In this document: positions 45,775-54,932 of the stretch, piece after piece
Layout: each line of letters opens with the position of its first letter
How positions within the stretch are numbered: the stretch's first letter is position 1
NCBI GenBank assembly: GCA_963819685.1
Contig: CAWFXI010000007.1
Coordinates: forward strand, 372,001-436,000
From: CAIUGU01 sp963819685
GTDB taxonomy: Bacteria > Pseudomonadota > Gammaproteobacteria > Steroidobacterales > Steroidobacteraceae
Length of the DNA: 64,000 bases
Direction: 5' to 3'
Notes under the pieces: model-generated
Databases searched by the model: none
Told to the model about the DNA's origin: nothing
What the model saw: only the letters and a program-made list of their open reading frames with translations
Translations under genes and position numbers: made by a program

Positions 45775-47370
45775 GGCGTTGTGCGGCACATGAAATCCGC
45801 AATGTCCGGCACGGCTTCGCGCGCACCTTTCGGCGCATAGAACGCAACGCCGGGGTAAGGGCACAGCAGTACTTGCCGATCTGACTTTGAAAAGGAATTG
45901 GCGCGCAGCGTCGCGTTCAGTTCCTGGGGGACTTTGCCCCGTTCCACCCAGTCTTCAATCAGAGGTTGCGTTTCCAGTCTGTAGACGTACTCACCCGTAC
46001 CGCCCAGGAAGTGACCCATCATCGGCAACATGTAAACGCGCAGCGTGTTGCGTAACGCATCGCTCCCCAGTCGCCCGACCACGCTGCGGTAATAGTCGGT
46101 TTCTGCGCCGGGATTGATGGCTGTGTCGGCCCAGCCGCCGTACATCAGCAACTTGCCTCCACGTGCAAAGTACGCGGTCAGGTCAGGATCGACAGCATTG
46201 ACGGCAGCGGGAACGGCTTCAGCGCGTTCCACGTCCGCATCGAAATTCAGCGTCAGCGGATCCCATTTAGGATCCTGAAAGGCAATCGAGCGAAAGAACT
46301 CTACGGCATACCCATTCGGTTGTTCGCCGATGACTCCTCCCCATCCCAGTTCACTGCCGGGCATCAGCGGCCCAAACAGGTATCGCCCGGTGCGCGCGTG
46401 CGTGGTCGGTGAGTAGATCTGACGAGCTGCGGCGATCTGGCCAGCCGTCAGGCAATCTGCCGCATCGTTCGCTGCGCATTGCAAGGTCCCGGGATCGAAC
46501 GCACAGTGCTCGGGATCGCTGATCAAGCCATCCTGCAGACCATCATTGCCATCGCACGCAGCGACGACGGCTTTGTGCAGCGGCGCCAACTTTGCTTCCG
46601 GAAACTCGCCGCCGGCCAGACGACGCACTGCGAGCCAGGCCCACAGATTGGCCAGCGCGAAGTGACTCGAATCAGCCGCCACACCGCCGACAACGACGCC
46701 GTCGAAATCCTGCGGGTACCGCTGGATCGCCTTGAGACCCTGACGTCCCGCACCGCCCGCACCGTTGAAGTAGACGAAGCGCGCTCGTTGTCCCGTAGTA
46801 GGCCGCAATGAGGGCCTTGGACTTGAGCACGGTTTCATGCCACGCCCGTTCACCCCAATCGATGACGCGTTCGGGCTGGCCTCTCATGAAACTGCCGTCG
46901 ACAATCGGTGTGCCTGCCGGCAAGCCATTGTCGGTGGTTGCCGTGGCGTAGCCTTGCAGGAGCGCATTGGCGAGCGGTACGGGGTTCAGTTGATTGCCAT
47001 AGAAGGCATAACCGTTGACCAGGAATTTCTCGTTCCAGCCACTCAGCGGCAACCATACGTCGATGGTCACACTCGAGGAAGGGCTGGTCGTGATCTGTGC
47101 AGTCACCCGGCAAAACGCAGGCAGGCTGCGGAACAGTGCGGCTCGCTCGGCAGCCTGAGCCTGCGCTTGCGGCGACGGATTCGGCGGTAGTGGTGTTGCG
47201 GGCGGCGTGAACTGTCCCGCCGGAACAATCACCGCGCTGGTGATTTTCGTGTCCGGCAATGTGCCCTTTGCCAGACGTGCGCAGCGTTCATCGTCTGCCG
47301 CAGCATGCGCAGGACCACAGAGCAGCAGCACGGCTATTGCTGCGAGCAACCTGCCCTGCTGGTTACTCAT
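45771..47370 (-). CDS. Tannase/feruloyl esterase family protein lacking the catalytic serine (one +1 frameshift)
   Basis: Sec signal (LLAAIAVLLLCGPAHA), then FCRVTAQITTSPSSSVTIDVWLPL and WNEKFLVNGYAFYGN typical of the family. A break near 46796 is repaired by removing one G from GGG, giving AAYYGQRARFVYFNG. At the nucleophile the family motif NGCSxGGRQ reads NGAGGAGRQ: both the disulfide Cys and the Ser are gone. The partner Cys beside the catalytic His is also changed (GHFLGG instead of GHCxGG). Asp (YGGWADTAINP) and His remain. About 533 codons. It follows moeB by 17 bp. Confidence 0.86.
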
Positions 47371-47387
47371 GCGGAGTCGCGCTCCTT

Positions 47388-48497
47388 TCAAATTTCCACA
47401 GTACCGTTTGCGGCTTTCCACGCCAGCATGCCCCCGTCCAGATGTCCTGGAGCGTTGATGCCGCGTTTCATCACCGCCTCGCAGGCGGCCAGACTGCGCT
47501 TGCCACTCAAGCAGATGAAAACCAGTTGGCCCTGTGCGGGAAGTTCGGCCAGGCGCGCTTCAAGGTCGTTGACCGGAATGTTGCGTGCGCCAGGCAAGTG
47601 ACCCGAGCGGAATTCTTCCCTGTCGCGGACATCGATCAGGTGCGGGACTGCGGATCCGGAGCCCGACATCAACGTCTGTAGTTCGCTCGGGCTCATGCGG
47701 CGGACTTCGCCTTTGATGGTCTCAAGATCCGCAAGACTCGTGATGGTCGGCCGATCGCCGCACACGGCACAGTCGGGGCGGCGCTTGAAGGCAAACTCAC
47801 GGAACGACAGATCGAGCGCGTCATAGGTCAACAGGCGGCCGACGAGAGGGGCACCGATGCCAACCACCAGCTTGATGGCTTCGGTCGCCTGCAATGTGCC
47901 GAGCACGCCAGGCAGCACGCCGAGGACACCGGCCGTTGCACAGTTGGGAATCTCCGTTGACGGTTCCGGAAACAGGCAGCGGTAACAGGGACCGGGGCCG
48001 GGGACATAAGTCATCGCCTGGCCTTCGAAGCGATGAATTGCCGCGGACACCAGCGGTTTGCCGAGCAGTACGCAGGCATCGTTGACCAGATAGCGCGTAC
48101 CAATCCGATCCGTACCATCGAGAATGACATCGTACTCCGCAAAGATCGTTCCGACGTTCGCGGCGGTCAATTCCATTGCATGGGCGATGATGTTCAGATC
48201 CGGATTGAGGGCCTTGAGCCGCTCCCGCGCAGCCTCCGCCTTCGGGCGACCGACATCGGCGGTGTCGTACAGGACCTGGCGTTGCAGGTTCGTAATGTCG
48301 ACGGTATCGCCATCGAGGAGTCCGAGCGTGCCGATCCCCGACGCAGCGAGGTACAGCGCCGAAGGTGACCCGAGCCCACCCACGCCGACGATCAGCACGC
48401 GGGCTGCTTTCAGCTTTTGCTGTCCGGCGGCGCCAATTTCGCCAAGCACGAGATGGCGTTGATAGCGGGCAAGATCTGCAGAGCTAAGCGAACTCAT
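47388..48497 (-). CDS. moeB: MoeB/ThiF-type adenylyltransferase with a C-terminal rhodanese domain
   Basis: 369 residues. Residues ~1-245 are an E1-like domain that adenylates the C-terminal Gly of a ubiquitin-like sulfur carrier: VLIVGVGGLGSPSALYLAASG, DTVDITNLQRQ, LDGTDRIGTRYLVND, with zinc cysteines in CYRCLFPE and CAVCGDRP. Residues ~270-369 are a rhodanese domain with its active-site Cys in VFICLSGKRS (near 329), so it could also load sulfur, like MoeZ. It starts 1 bp after the moaD stop, so enzyme and carrier are coupled. An upstream in-frame ATG at 48509 is a possible alternative start. Confidence 0.95.
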   Translation of the reverse strand: MSSLSSADLARYQRHLVLGEIGAAGQQKLKAARVLIVGVGGLGSPSALYLAASGIGTLGLLDGDTVDITNLQRQVLYDTADVGRPKAEAARERLKALNPDLNIIAHAMELTAANVGTIFAEYDVILDGTDRIGTRYLVNDACVLLGKPLVSAAIHRFEGQAMTYVPGPGPCYRCLFPEPSTEIPNCATAGVLGVLPGVLGTLQATEAIKLVVGIGAPLVGRLLTYDALDLSFREFAFKRRPDCAVCGDRPTITSLADLETIKGEVRRMSPSELQTLMSGSGSAVPHLIDVRDREEFRSGHLPGARNIPVNDLEARLAELPAQGQLVFICLSGKRSLAACEAVMKRGINAPGHLDGGMLAWKAANGTVEI

Positions 48498-48498
48498 G

Positions 48499-48765
48499 CT
48501 AACCCCCACTCAATGCACAGATGAGATGCACTTCATCACCCTTGCGTACGCGAGCATCGAGGTCATCAGCTTCTGCCGTATTCACAAACAGACGGATATG
48601 CCGACGGATGCGATCCTGCTCGTCGATCATGCGGAAGCGCATGCCGGGAAAGCGGGCATCCAGATCGGCGAGCACTTCGGACAGCGTGTCGCCCTGCGCT
48701 GCAACGCTCGCAGCGCCCCCGGTGTAGGAACGCAGTGGACTCGCGACGCGGACGGTGCAGGACAT
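48499..48765 (-). CDS. moaD: MoaD/ThiS family ubiquitin-like sulfur carrier
   Basis: 88 residues ending in the thiocarboxylate-forming Gly-Gly (ICALSGG). SCTVRVASPLRSYTGG at the start and LSEVLADLDARFPGMRFRM in the middle match the MoaD-like beta-grasp. The partner MoeB-rhodanese protein follows directly. No ribosome-binding site is visible; the region just before the ATG is a pyrimidine-rich CCCCTAT minisatellite on the coding strand. The neighbouring BNR-repeat gene and MocA-like gene suggest a role apart from the standard moaABCDE set, none of which is here. Confidence 0.92.
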   Translation of the reverse strand: MSCTVRVASPLRSYTGGAASVAAQGDTLSEVLADLDARFPGMRFRMIDEQDRIRRHIRLFVNTAEADDLDARVRKGDEVHLICALSGG

Positions 48766-48768
48766 GGG

Positions 48769-48793
48769 AAAGGGGATAGGGGATAGGGGACAG
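48769..48793 (+). repeat. GGGGATA/GGGGACA minisatellite in the moaD leader
   Basis: Three to four tandem units on the plus strand, read as CCCCTAT repeats just upstream of the moaD start on the coding strand. It occupies the position where a ribosome-binding site should be. Confidence 0.65.
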
Positions 48794-48815
48794 AAACAGC
48801 AGGAGATCGCGCTTG

Positions 48816-49925
48816 TCAGATTGCAAACGTCACGGAATAAATCTCGGGCAGACGAGCGGCCAGCTGCTTCCAGCTATCGCCTTCGTTCAAACTGGCCCAG
48901 ACTTCGCCGCCCGTGGTGCCAAAGTACAGTCCGGTTTTCGCGTGATCATCCGCACACATGGCCTGACGTACAACGGTCAGCCATGCCTGCGAAGCCGGTA
49001 GTCCGCGATCCTGTCGCTGCCAGGACTTGCCGGCATTGCGCGTCACATACACGGCGGGCTTGCCGTCGATCGCTGTGCGCGGCCAGACGCGGGTACCGTC
49101 CATCGGCAAGACCCACGCGGTATCCGGGTCGCGGGGATGGACGACGATCGGAAAGCCGACATCACCGACTTTCTTCGGCATGTTGAGTCCGATGCGCACC
49201 CAGCGACGCGAAGGCCGGTCGAGCCGGTAACTGCCGCAGTGATTCTGCTGGTAGAGACGATCGGGATTGAGCGGATGCATCACCACGCAATGCGGGTCGT
49301 GACCGTACGGCACGTTCGGGTCGGGCATGAAATCCGCCGCGACGCCTTCGTTGAGCGGCGCCCAGTTCCTGCCGCCATCGGTCGATTCAAACGTTCCGCC
49401 AATCGAAATGCTCAGGTAAAGATGCGCTGCGTCCCGTGGGTCGACCAGGATCGAATGCAGGAACTCGCCGTCTGGCGTACCGAAAGCCGCCCATTTCGGG
49501 CGCTCGGGATGGTCGTTGAAACCCGCGACCGGTTCCCAGTGATCGCCGCCATCCTGCGAACGGAACAACCCAGCCGGTGAACTGCCCGCGTACCACGTGT
49601 CTTTTTCAGACGCGTGCCCAGGTGTCAGCCAGAACACCCGTTCCACCGCGCGCGCAGTTTCGCCTGCCGCCGCCTTGCGGAACGCCGGCGGTTGCGCTGC
49701 TTCCTTCCAGGTCTTGCCTCGGTCCGTTGAACGAAACACCGTGGGCCCGAGATGTCCGGTCTTCGCTGCCATCAACACGACTTTGGGCGCGCGCGGATCC
49801 TGGACGATGTGATGCACGATGTGCCCGAGAAACTGCGGGCCGATCAGCTTCCAGGTTCGCCGCCGCGCGTCGGGACGAAGCTGGAATGCACCTTTACGGG
49901 TTCCGATCCAGAGTGTTTCCGGCAT
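48816..49925 (-). CDS. BNR/WD40-like beta-propeller protein (sialidase-fold)
   Basis: About 369 residues without a signal peptide, so probably cytoplasmic. Repeated Asp-box motifs are visible: FRSTDRGKTW, FRSQDGGDHW, FESTDGGRNW, VTRNAGKSW and ASLNEGDSW, each S/T-x-D-x-G-x-x-W or a variant, pointing to a multi-bladed propeller. Proteins of this type are often annotated as glycosyl hydrolase or exo-sialidase, but no catalytic set can be identified. Such genes commonly sit beside a MoaD/ThiS gene, as here (51 bp upstream of moaD). The start at 49925 has GAGGTG upstream. Confidence 0.88.
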   Translation of the reverse strand: MPETLWIGTRKGAFQLRPDARRRTWKLIGPQFLGHIVHHIVQDPRAPKVVLMAAKTGHLGPTVFRSTDRGKTWKEAAQPPAFRKAAAGETARAVERVFWLTPGHASEKDTWYAGSSPAGLFRSQDGGDHWEPVAGFNDHPERPKWAAFGTPDGEFLHSILVDPRDAAHLYLSISIGGTFESTDGGRNWAPLNEGVAADFMPDPNVPYGHDPHCVVMHPLNPDRLYQQNHCGSYRLDRPSRRWVRIGLNMPKKVGDVGFPIVVHPRDPDTAWVLPMDGTRVWPRTAIDGKPAVYVTRNAGKSWQRQDRGLPASQAWLTVVRQAMCADDHAKTGLYFGTTGGEVWASLNEGDSWKQLAARLPEIYSVTFAI

Positions 49926-49949
49926 GGTCACACCTCGCAATTACCAATG

Positions 49950-50570
49950 TCAGCTCAAGCCAACGTCAATGTATTTCCTGAACCCCGGTCGCTGCGCAAT
50001 GGTCTTGTACCAGCGCATTGCCCGCGGTAACGGCTCGTGCGGGATCGGCAGCGACACCCATCGATGGACGAAAACGCCCAGCGCAATGTCTGCGACCGTG
50101 AAGCGTTCGCCGCCGAGAAAGGTGGAGTCCGGAATTCCATGATCGAACAGACGCATGGCGGCCGCCGACTGGTCCCGTTTACCCGCGATGAGTGCCGGAT
50201 CGCGCTTCGCTTCCGGCGTGCGGATCAATTGGTAGAACAGCGGTCCGATGACCGGGGCCAGAACGCTCAGTTGCCAGTCCATCCAGCGTTCTCCCAGCGT
50301 ACGCTGCGCCGGATCAGGCTCCCACAATGAATTGCCGCCGTACTGGCAGGCGAGATAGCGCAGGATCGTGTTCGACTCCCACATGACGGTATCGCCGTCG
50401 ATGACCGTCGGGATGAGGCCGTTCGGATTGAGCTTGAGGTAACGCTCATCGTTATTGCCGCCGAAGGGGCCGCCCAGGTCTTCACGCGTAAAGGGCAACG
50501 CGAGCTCATCAATGGCCCACAGAATCTTCTGGACGTTGCCGGAATCACTCCGGCCGATGATGTGTAACAT
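49950..50570 (-). CDS. Glutathione S-transferase family protein
   Basis: 206 residues. N-terminal thioredoxin-like domain (MLHIIGRSDSGNVQKILWAIDEL, then LNPNGLIPTVIDGDTVMWESNTILRYLA with the conserved cis-Pro and ES) and an all-helical C-terminus including TVADIALGVFVHRW, the N-capping box of GSTs. Conjugation substrate unknown. Its start lies inside the 3' end of the MocA-like gene (26-bp overlap), and the BNR gene begins 24 bp downstream. Confidence 0.93.
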   Translation of the reverse strand: MLHIIGRSDSGNVQKILWAIDELALPFTREDLGGPFGGNNDERYLKLNPNGLIPTVIDGDTVMWESNTILRYLACQYGGNSLWEPDPAQRTLGERWMDWQLSVLAPVIGPLFYQLIRTPEAKRDPALIAGKRDQSAAAMRLFDHGIPDSTFLGGERFTVADIALGVFVHRWVSLPIPHEPLPRAMRWYKTIAQRPGFRKYIDVGLS

Positions 50571-51264
50571 GGGTCTCTTCCGCGTCGCTCTCTTCCAGCT
50601 CAAGGTCAGAGGGCAGCAACCAGGTCTCCGCGCTCCAGTCCGGGCCACTTTGAGGTTTGCTGTCCTGGTCCTCCAGTGCATTCAGCCGCGCGAGGTCTTC
50701 CGGCGTATCGAGGTCGATGGCGGCATTCGGCATCGGCACATGGACCACGCGAGCGGCATGTCGCAGGAGAATCTGCTTGGCGCCCCGATCGCCCTTGATT
50801 CGCAGCAGTTCCTGAAAGCACCAGCGCGGAAAGATCGCCGGCACCCCGGGGCTGCGCTGATAGAGCGCTGCAGCGATGACGCTTTCCTGGCCTTTCCACG
50901 CGGCGGCCAGTCGCCGCAGGTCATCGACCGTCACTGCAACCTGGTCGCCCAGCAACAGCATGACGGCTTCGCACGCGGGAGGCAGTGCTGCGACGCCTGC
51001 CCGAATCGAAGCTCCCAGGCCTTCTTCCCAGCGACGGCTGATCACCGTTGCCGCCCCTGTGCGCGCCAGCATCGGCATGACTTCCGCGGCGTGAGATCCG
51101 ACCACCACCGTGACACCCTGTCCGGCTACGGCCACGGCAGTTGCTGCCACAGACTGCAAAGCCGGCCGGCCGCGGACGCGTGCCAGCTGTTTCGGAGACC
51201 CGAGCCGGGTCGACGCGCCGGCCGCCAGCACGAGGATATGGAACTCGGGAGTTGAATCAGTCAA
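50545..51264 (-). CDS. MocA/MobA-like molybdenum cofactor nucleotidyltransferase
   Basis: About 239 residues. The NTP-transferase signature LVLAAGASTRLGSPKQLARVRGRPAL opens the protein, followed by VTVVVGSHA, RWEEGLGASIRAGV, VMLLLGDQVAVTVDDL and GVPAIFPRW, as in CTP:molybdopterin cytidylyltransferases that prepare cofactor for xanthine dehydrogenase-type enzymes. No xanthine dehydrogenase genes are present. Start uncertain: TTG at 51264 close to the domain, or ATG at 51336. It overlaps the GST gene and is divergent from def. Confidence 0.85.
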   Translation of the reverse strand: MTDSTPEFHILVLAAGASTRLGSPKQLARVRGRPALQSVAATAVAVAGQGVTVVVGSHAAEVMPMLARTGAATVISRRWEEGLGASIRAGVAALPPACEAVMLLLGDQVAVTVDDLRRLAAAWKGQESVIAAALYQRSPGVPAIFPRWCFQELLRIKGDRGAKQILLRHAARVVHVPMPNAAIDLDTPEDLARLNALEDQDSKPQSGPDWSAETWLLPSDLELEESDAEETHVTHHRPE

Positions 51265-51404
51265 AGGCTGCGCACCGGGTCTGGGTTGCCCCGATTCTAC
51301 GGGAACGCAAGTACGGTGATGCAAATGGGTAAGCATCGCCCTGCTGGATGCCGAGGCAGCCATTGATCGTGGCAGAATGGCAGCAGGTTTCATCTGGATC
51401 TGGC

Positions 51405-51938
51405 ATGGCTATCCGACCGGTATTGAAGATGGGTGATCCGGTGCTGCTCAAGGTGGCTGAGCCGGTGAAGGAATTCGCGACGCCGGAACTTGGCGAGCTG
51501 CTCACCGACATGCAGGACACCATGGCAGCCTTGAATGGGGCGGGCATTGCTGCACCCCAGATCGGCGTGTCGAAACAGGTGGTGATCTTCGGCGTCGGCA
51601 GGAACCCGCGTTATCCAGATGCCGAGGAAGTGCCATTCACCGTTCTCATCAATCCGGTGATCACACCGCTGACAAACGAACAGCAGGAAAGCTGGGAGGG
51701 CTGTCTGTCCGTACCCGGCATGCGGGGTCTGGTCCCCCGCTACACGCAGATCCGTTATCAGGGCCGGGACCCGCAAGGCGGGGTCATCGACCGCACCGTG
51801 CAGGGGTTCCATGCCATCGTGGTCCAGCACGAGGTCGATCACCTGCTCGGGATTCTCTATCCAATGCGAATCAGGGACTTAAGAAAGTTCGGGTACAGTG
51901 ACACGCTGTTTCCGGGAGAGCACCTGCAGGACGACTGA
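51405..51938 (+). CDS. def: Peptide deformylase
   Basis: Removes the N-formyl group from nascent proteins using a metal ion. 177 residues. All three family motifs are present: GAGIAAPQIG, WEGCLSVPG (metal Cys) and QHEVDHLLG (two metal His and the catalytic Glu). The start at 51405 (MAIRPVLKMGDP) matches the family. Because it is alone rather than in a def-fmt operon and has an extended C-terminus, it may be a second deformylase copy. It runs into the MFS gene 33 bp downstream. Confidence 0.96.
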   Translation: MAIRPVLKMGDPVLLKVAEPVKEFATPELGELLTDMQDTMAALNGAGIAAPQIGVSKQVVIFGVGRNPRYPDAEEVPFTVLINPVITPLTNEQQESWEGCLSVPGMRGLVPRYTQIRYQGRDPQGGVIDRTVQGFHAIVVQHEVDHLLGILYPMRIRDLRKFGYSDTLFPGEHLQDD

Positions 51939-51971
51939 CGCGTGCGTTACGACGGGTAGTAGAAGAACAAC

Positions 51972-53264
51972 ATGGACCAGACCCTGTCTCCCGACTCCGA
52001 ACGCGTACCCACCCGTGCGCGCCTGAAAATCCTCGCCCTGATTTCGGGATGTGTAACGATCAACTATCTGGACCGCGCGTTGCTCGGCATCGCGGCGCCT
52101 GCATTGCAGTCCGAACTTGCGTTGAGCCCGGTGGCGATGGGCTTCGTGCTCTCCGCTTTTTCGTGGACGTACTTTCTGGCGCAGGTGCCCTCCGGTATTT
52201 TCCTCGATCGCTTCAAGGTACGGCTGATCTACGGCGCGTCGCTGCTCGCCTGGTCCCTGGTGACGCTGCTGCATGCGCTGGCAGCCGGAATCACTTCGCT
52301 GATCGGGTTGCGGTTTGCGCTGGGCCTCGCTGAAGCGCCGTGCTTTCCGGCCAACAGCAATGTGGTCGCAATGTGGTTTCCGCGCAGCGAGCGGGCCCGT
52401 GCCATCGCGGTCTACACGGCAGCAGAATACATTGGCCTCAGTTTCTTAAGTCCCGTGCTGTTCGTGATCCTGCAGTATTTCGGCTGGCGCGCATTGTTCG
52501 CGGTAGCGGGTGCGGTGGGTCTGCTGTATGGCGTCGTCTTCTTGCGGGGCTACAGGGATCCAGCCGATCATCCGGGCGTCAATCAGGCGGAGATCGATCT
52601 TATTGCCGCAGGTGGAGGCGTGGTCGGCAAGCTTCCGGCCCGGACGGCCTTCAGGCTGGCGCACATCGCCGAACTGTTCCGTCACCGCCAGATGTGGGGC
52701 CTGTGCATCGGTCAGTTCGCGGTCTATTCGACGTTTGTATTTTTCCTGACGTGGTTTCCCACGTACCTCGCCACCGAGCGGCAGATGACCTGGATCAAGG
52801 CCGGCTTTTTCACCGCGTTGCCTTATGTTGCCGGCTTCTTCGGCATCCTGTTCGCAGGCTGGTGGTCCGACTTCATGCTGAAGCGCGGCTATTCGTTGAA
52901 CGCGGCCCGCAAGTGGCCCGTCATCGCAGGGCTCGTCGGCGCATCGACCATCATGGTCGCGAATGTCGTGACGAGCACGCCGGTCATCATTGCCATCCTG
53001 TCCCTCGCCTTCTTCTGCCAGGCGATGTCGTCGTCGGGTTGGTCGACGATCTCGGAGATCGCGCCCCGGGAACGTCTGGGGTTGGTGGGCGGTCTTTTCA
53101 GTGCCTCCGCCAACCTGTCGGGCATCGTCATTCCGCTCGTGATCGGCGTCATCGTCCAGACTACCGGCTCGTTCGTCGGCGCTCTGGTGTTTGTCGGCGG
53201 CGTCGCGCTGGTCGGGGCGTTCTCATGGATCTTCCTGATCGGCGACATCAGGCGGATGGAATGA
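51972..53264 (+). CDS. MFS transporter, anion:cation symporter (ACS)-like
   Basis: 430 residues with 12 predicted membrane helices in two halves. CVTINYLDRALLGIAAP in helix 1, GIFLDRFKVR in the loop 2-3 signature, and LGLAEAPCFPANSNVVAMWFPRSERARA after helix 4 are typical of the ACS family that carries organic anions such as hexuronates or phthalate-like acids. Exact substrate unknown. AAGAAGAAC upstream may serve as ribosome-binding site. It overlaps the convergent YkgJ gene by 17 bp. Confidence 0.93.
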   Translation: MDQTLSPDSERVPTRARLKILALISGCVTINYLDRALLGIAAPALQSELALSPVAMGFVLSAFSWTYFLAQVPSGIFLDRFKVRLIYGASLLAWSLVTLLHALAAGITSLIGLRFALGLAEAPCFPANSNVVAMWFPRSERARAIAVYTAAEYIGLSFLSPVLFVILQYFGWRALFAVAGAVGLLYGVVFLRGYRDPADHPGVNQAEIDLIAAGGGVVGKLPARTAFRLAHIAELFRHRQMWGLCIGQFAVYSTFVFFLTWFPTYLATERQMTWIKAGFFTALPYVAGFFGILFAGWWSDFMLKRGYSLNAARKWPVIAGLVGASTIMVANVVTSTPVIIAILSLAFFCQAMSSSGWSTISEIAPRERLGLVGGLFSASANLSGIVIPLVIGVIVQTTGSFVGALVFVGGVALVGAFSWIFLIGDIRRME

Positions 53265-53616
53265 AGTCCTCGTCGTCCTGGTGCTCGCGCTCGAACTTCA
53301 GGAAATCGTAGTAGCCGCACTGGTTGCCATACGGATATTTGCGGCACACCGCGGGTCGCGCTTCGTAGACAGTGCAGCGTCGTTCGTCGCGGTCGAAGAA
53401 ACGGCACACGGATTTGTACACGTGATCCTTGTGGTGCCGCAGGATCTGTTCATCCGCGTCCTTCGTCTTGAAATGCCAGGTATGACGTTCCCGGGTAGTG
53501 GCGACCGACAGGTCGAGATGCCGGGCGAGACGCTTGATGTCGCTGTCAGTCACTTCGATACGGGGATGGCTGCAGCAGTAACCGGGACACTTCGAGCAAT
53601 CGAATCGGGACTTCAA
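53248..53616 (-). CDS. YkgJ family cysteine-cluster protein
   Basis: 122 residues with the zinc/iron-sulfur-type cysteine pattern of the YkgJ family: CSKCPGYCCSHPRIEVTDSDI at the N-terminus, then VCRFFDRDERRCTVYEARPAVCRKYPYGNQCGYYDFL. The family is of unknown function, sometimes linked to metal handling. The frame is intact, with the normal length for the short class. Confidence 0.93.
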   Translation of the reverse strand: MKSRFDCSKCPGYCCSHPRIEVTDSDIKRLARHLDLSVATTRERHTWHFKTKDADEQILRHHKDHVYKSVCRFFDRDERRCTVYEARPAVCRKYPYGNQCGYYDFLKFEREHQDDEDFIPSA

Positions 53617-53763
53617 ACAGGTCTCCTTGGGCGCATGCGGGCGGGCATTATAGTCAGAAGTACGTAGTGGCCTGCGGCAAGGCGGGCTGGGCAGGCCGGC
53701 CTGCCCGGACTACGGTTCCACCCTGCCGGGCTTTTTCTGTTGCCCACCCGAAATGGACACCTC

Positions 53764-54225
53764 ATGTACGAACGAATTCTGGTCCCGGTCGATGGTAGCG
53801 ACGCCTCGCACGCCGGTCTGGACGAGGCACTGGCGCTCGCGGCGGAACACCAGGGTCGCCTGCGGCTGGTCCATGTCGTGGACGATCTGATCACCATGCC
53901 CATGTACGAGGGCGCTGTGTTCGCCGGCGAACTGATCGACCAGTTGCGCAAACAGGGGCGCAAGCTGCTGGATGAATGTGTCCTGCTCTGCAGGAAGCAC
54001 GGCATCGCCGCCGAGGCGGTCCTGCTCGAGCGGGTGGGTGGCCAGGCCGGCTCGATGGTTATCGAGCAGGCCCAGCAATGGCCTGCGGAACTCATCGTGA
54101 TGGGAACCCACGGCCGCAAAGGCCTGAAGCGGATCGTGCTGGGCAGTGACGCGGAGTATGTCGTCCGCCATGCGAATGTGCCGGTACTGCTGGTCCGCGC
54201 GCCGACGGAGCTGGGTGGTAACTAG
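53764..54225 (+). CDS. Universal stress protein
   Basis: A 153-residue single UspA domain. MYERILVPVDGSDASHAG at the N-terminus and the ATP-binding motif GTHGRKGLKRIVLGSDAEYVVRHA (G-x2-G-x9-G-S) near residue 125 are complete, so this is an ATP-binding type. The start at 53764 is favoured over an upstream ATG-rich stretch. It is convergent with the cytochrome gene, 8 bp away. Confidence 0.94.
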   Translation: MYERILVPVDGSDASHAGLDEALALAAEHQGRLRLVHVVDDLITMPMYEGAVFAGELIDQLRKQGRKLLDECVLLCRKHGIAAEAVLLERVGGQAGSMVIEQAQQWPAELIVMGTHGRKGLKRIVLGSDAEYVVRHANVPVLLVRAPTELGGN

Positions 54226-54233
54226 TCTTGCTG

Positions 54234-54932
54234 TTACTTGGCGCCCGGCACGAAAGGATTGCCGTCCGGGACGGCATCGCGTTCGCTCGGCATACGCGAG
54301 ATGGAGTCTGCAATAGCATCGAGCTGGGACATTGAGATCCGGCCGAGTCGCTCGCGACCCTCGCCATCCATGCCGTCGCGATGTCCCGTCGCCAGCGCCA
54401 CCATCTGCCTTTTCAGGTAACTGTAGTGCTGTCCCCGCAGTGCGGGGACATAGGCCTGGTTGTCACCGTCGGCAAAGCGGCCGTGGCAACCCGCGCATTC
54501 CGAATTGAACAGTCGCCCGCCCTCCGCAATCTGCCGGCCATCGCCGACCCCCGGCCTGGGATTGGGCGCAAGCTCTGCGAGCCATGTCACGACGTCACGC
54601 AGCGACTGCGGATCCTCGAACTGCCAACGACCCATCAGGCGGTGCATCTCCGGGACTTCGCGATCGCTTTCGATGACATCGGCCAGCTGTTTGAGCAGAT
54701 AGTTCGGACGCTGGCCCGCGAGCGCCGGATAGACTCCCGCCGCATCACCGTGCGCAGCGGGCCCATGGCAACTTGTGCAGTGCTGCGCGTAGAGCGTCCG
54801 GCCATGCACGGTGTCTGCCCGCAGGCGCAACACCTGCTCGACGCGATCGGCGACCGCTTCTGCTCCCCACACAGGCGCCGCCACCAGCTGGATGACGAGG
54901 CACAGCAACAGCAATTGGGGTCTGGTCTTCAT
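54234..54932 (-). CDS. Dihaem cytochrome c, c4 type
   Basis: 232 residues: Sec signal (LLLCLVIQLVAAPVWGAEA) and two haem domains with CTSCH near residue 52 and CAGCH near 149. YPALAGQRPNYLLKQL and VPALRGQHYSYLKRQM are the paired c4 landmarks, and each half has a candidate Met ligand (MHRLMGR, and ISMSQLDA). It would carry electrons to a terminal oxidase in the periplasm. The start codon overlaps the stop of the upstream sensor kinase (ATGA), so the two are translationally coupled. Confidence 0.94.
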   Translation of the reverse strand: MKTRPQLLLLCLVIQLVAAPVWGAEAVADRVEQVLRLRADTVHGRTLYAQHCTSCHGPAAHGDAAGVYPALAGQRPNYLLKQLADVIESDREVPEMHRLMGRWQFEDPQSLRDVVTWLAELAPNPRPGVGDGRQIAEGGRLFNSECAGCHGRFADGDNQAYVPALRGQHYSYLKRQMVALATGHRDGMDGEGRERLGRISMSQLDAIADSISRMPSERDAVPDGNPFVPGAK

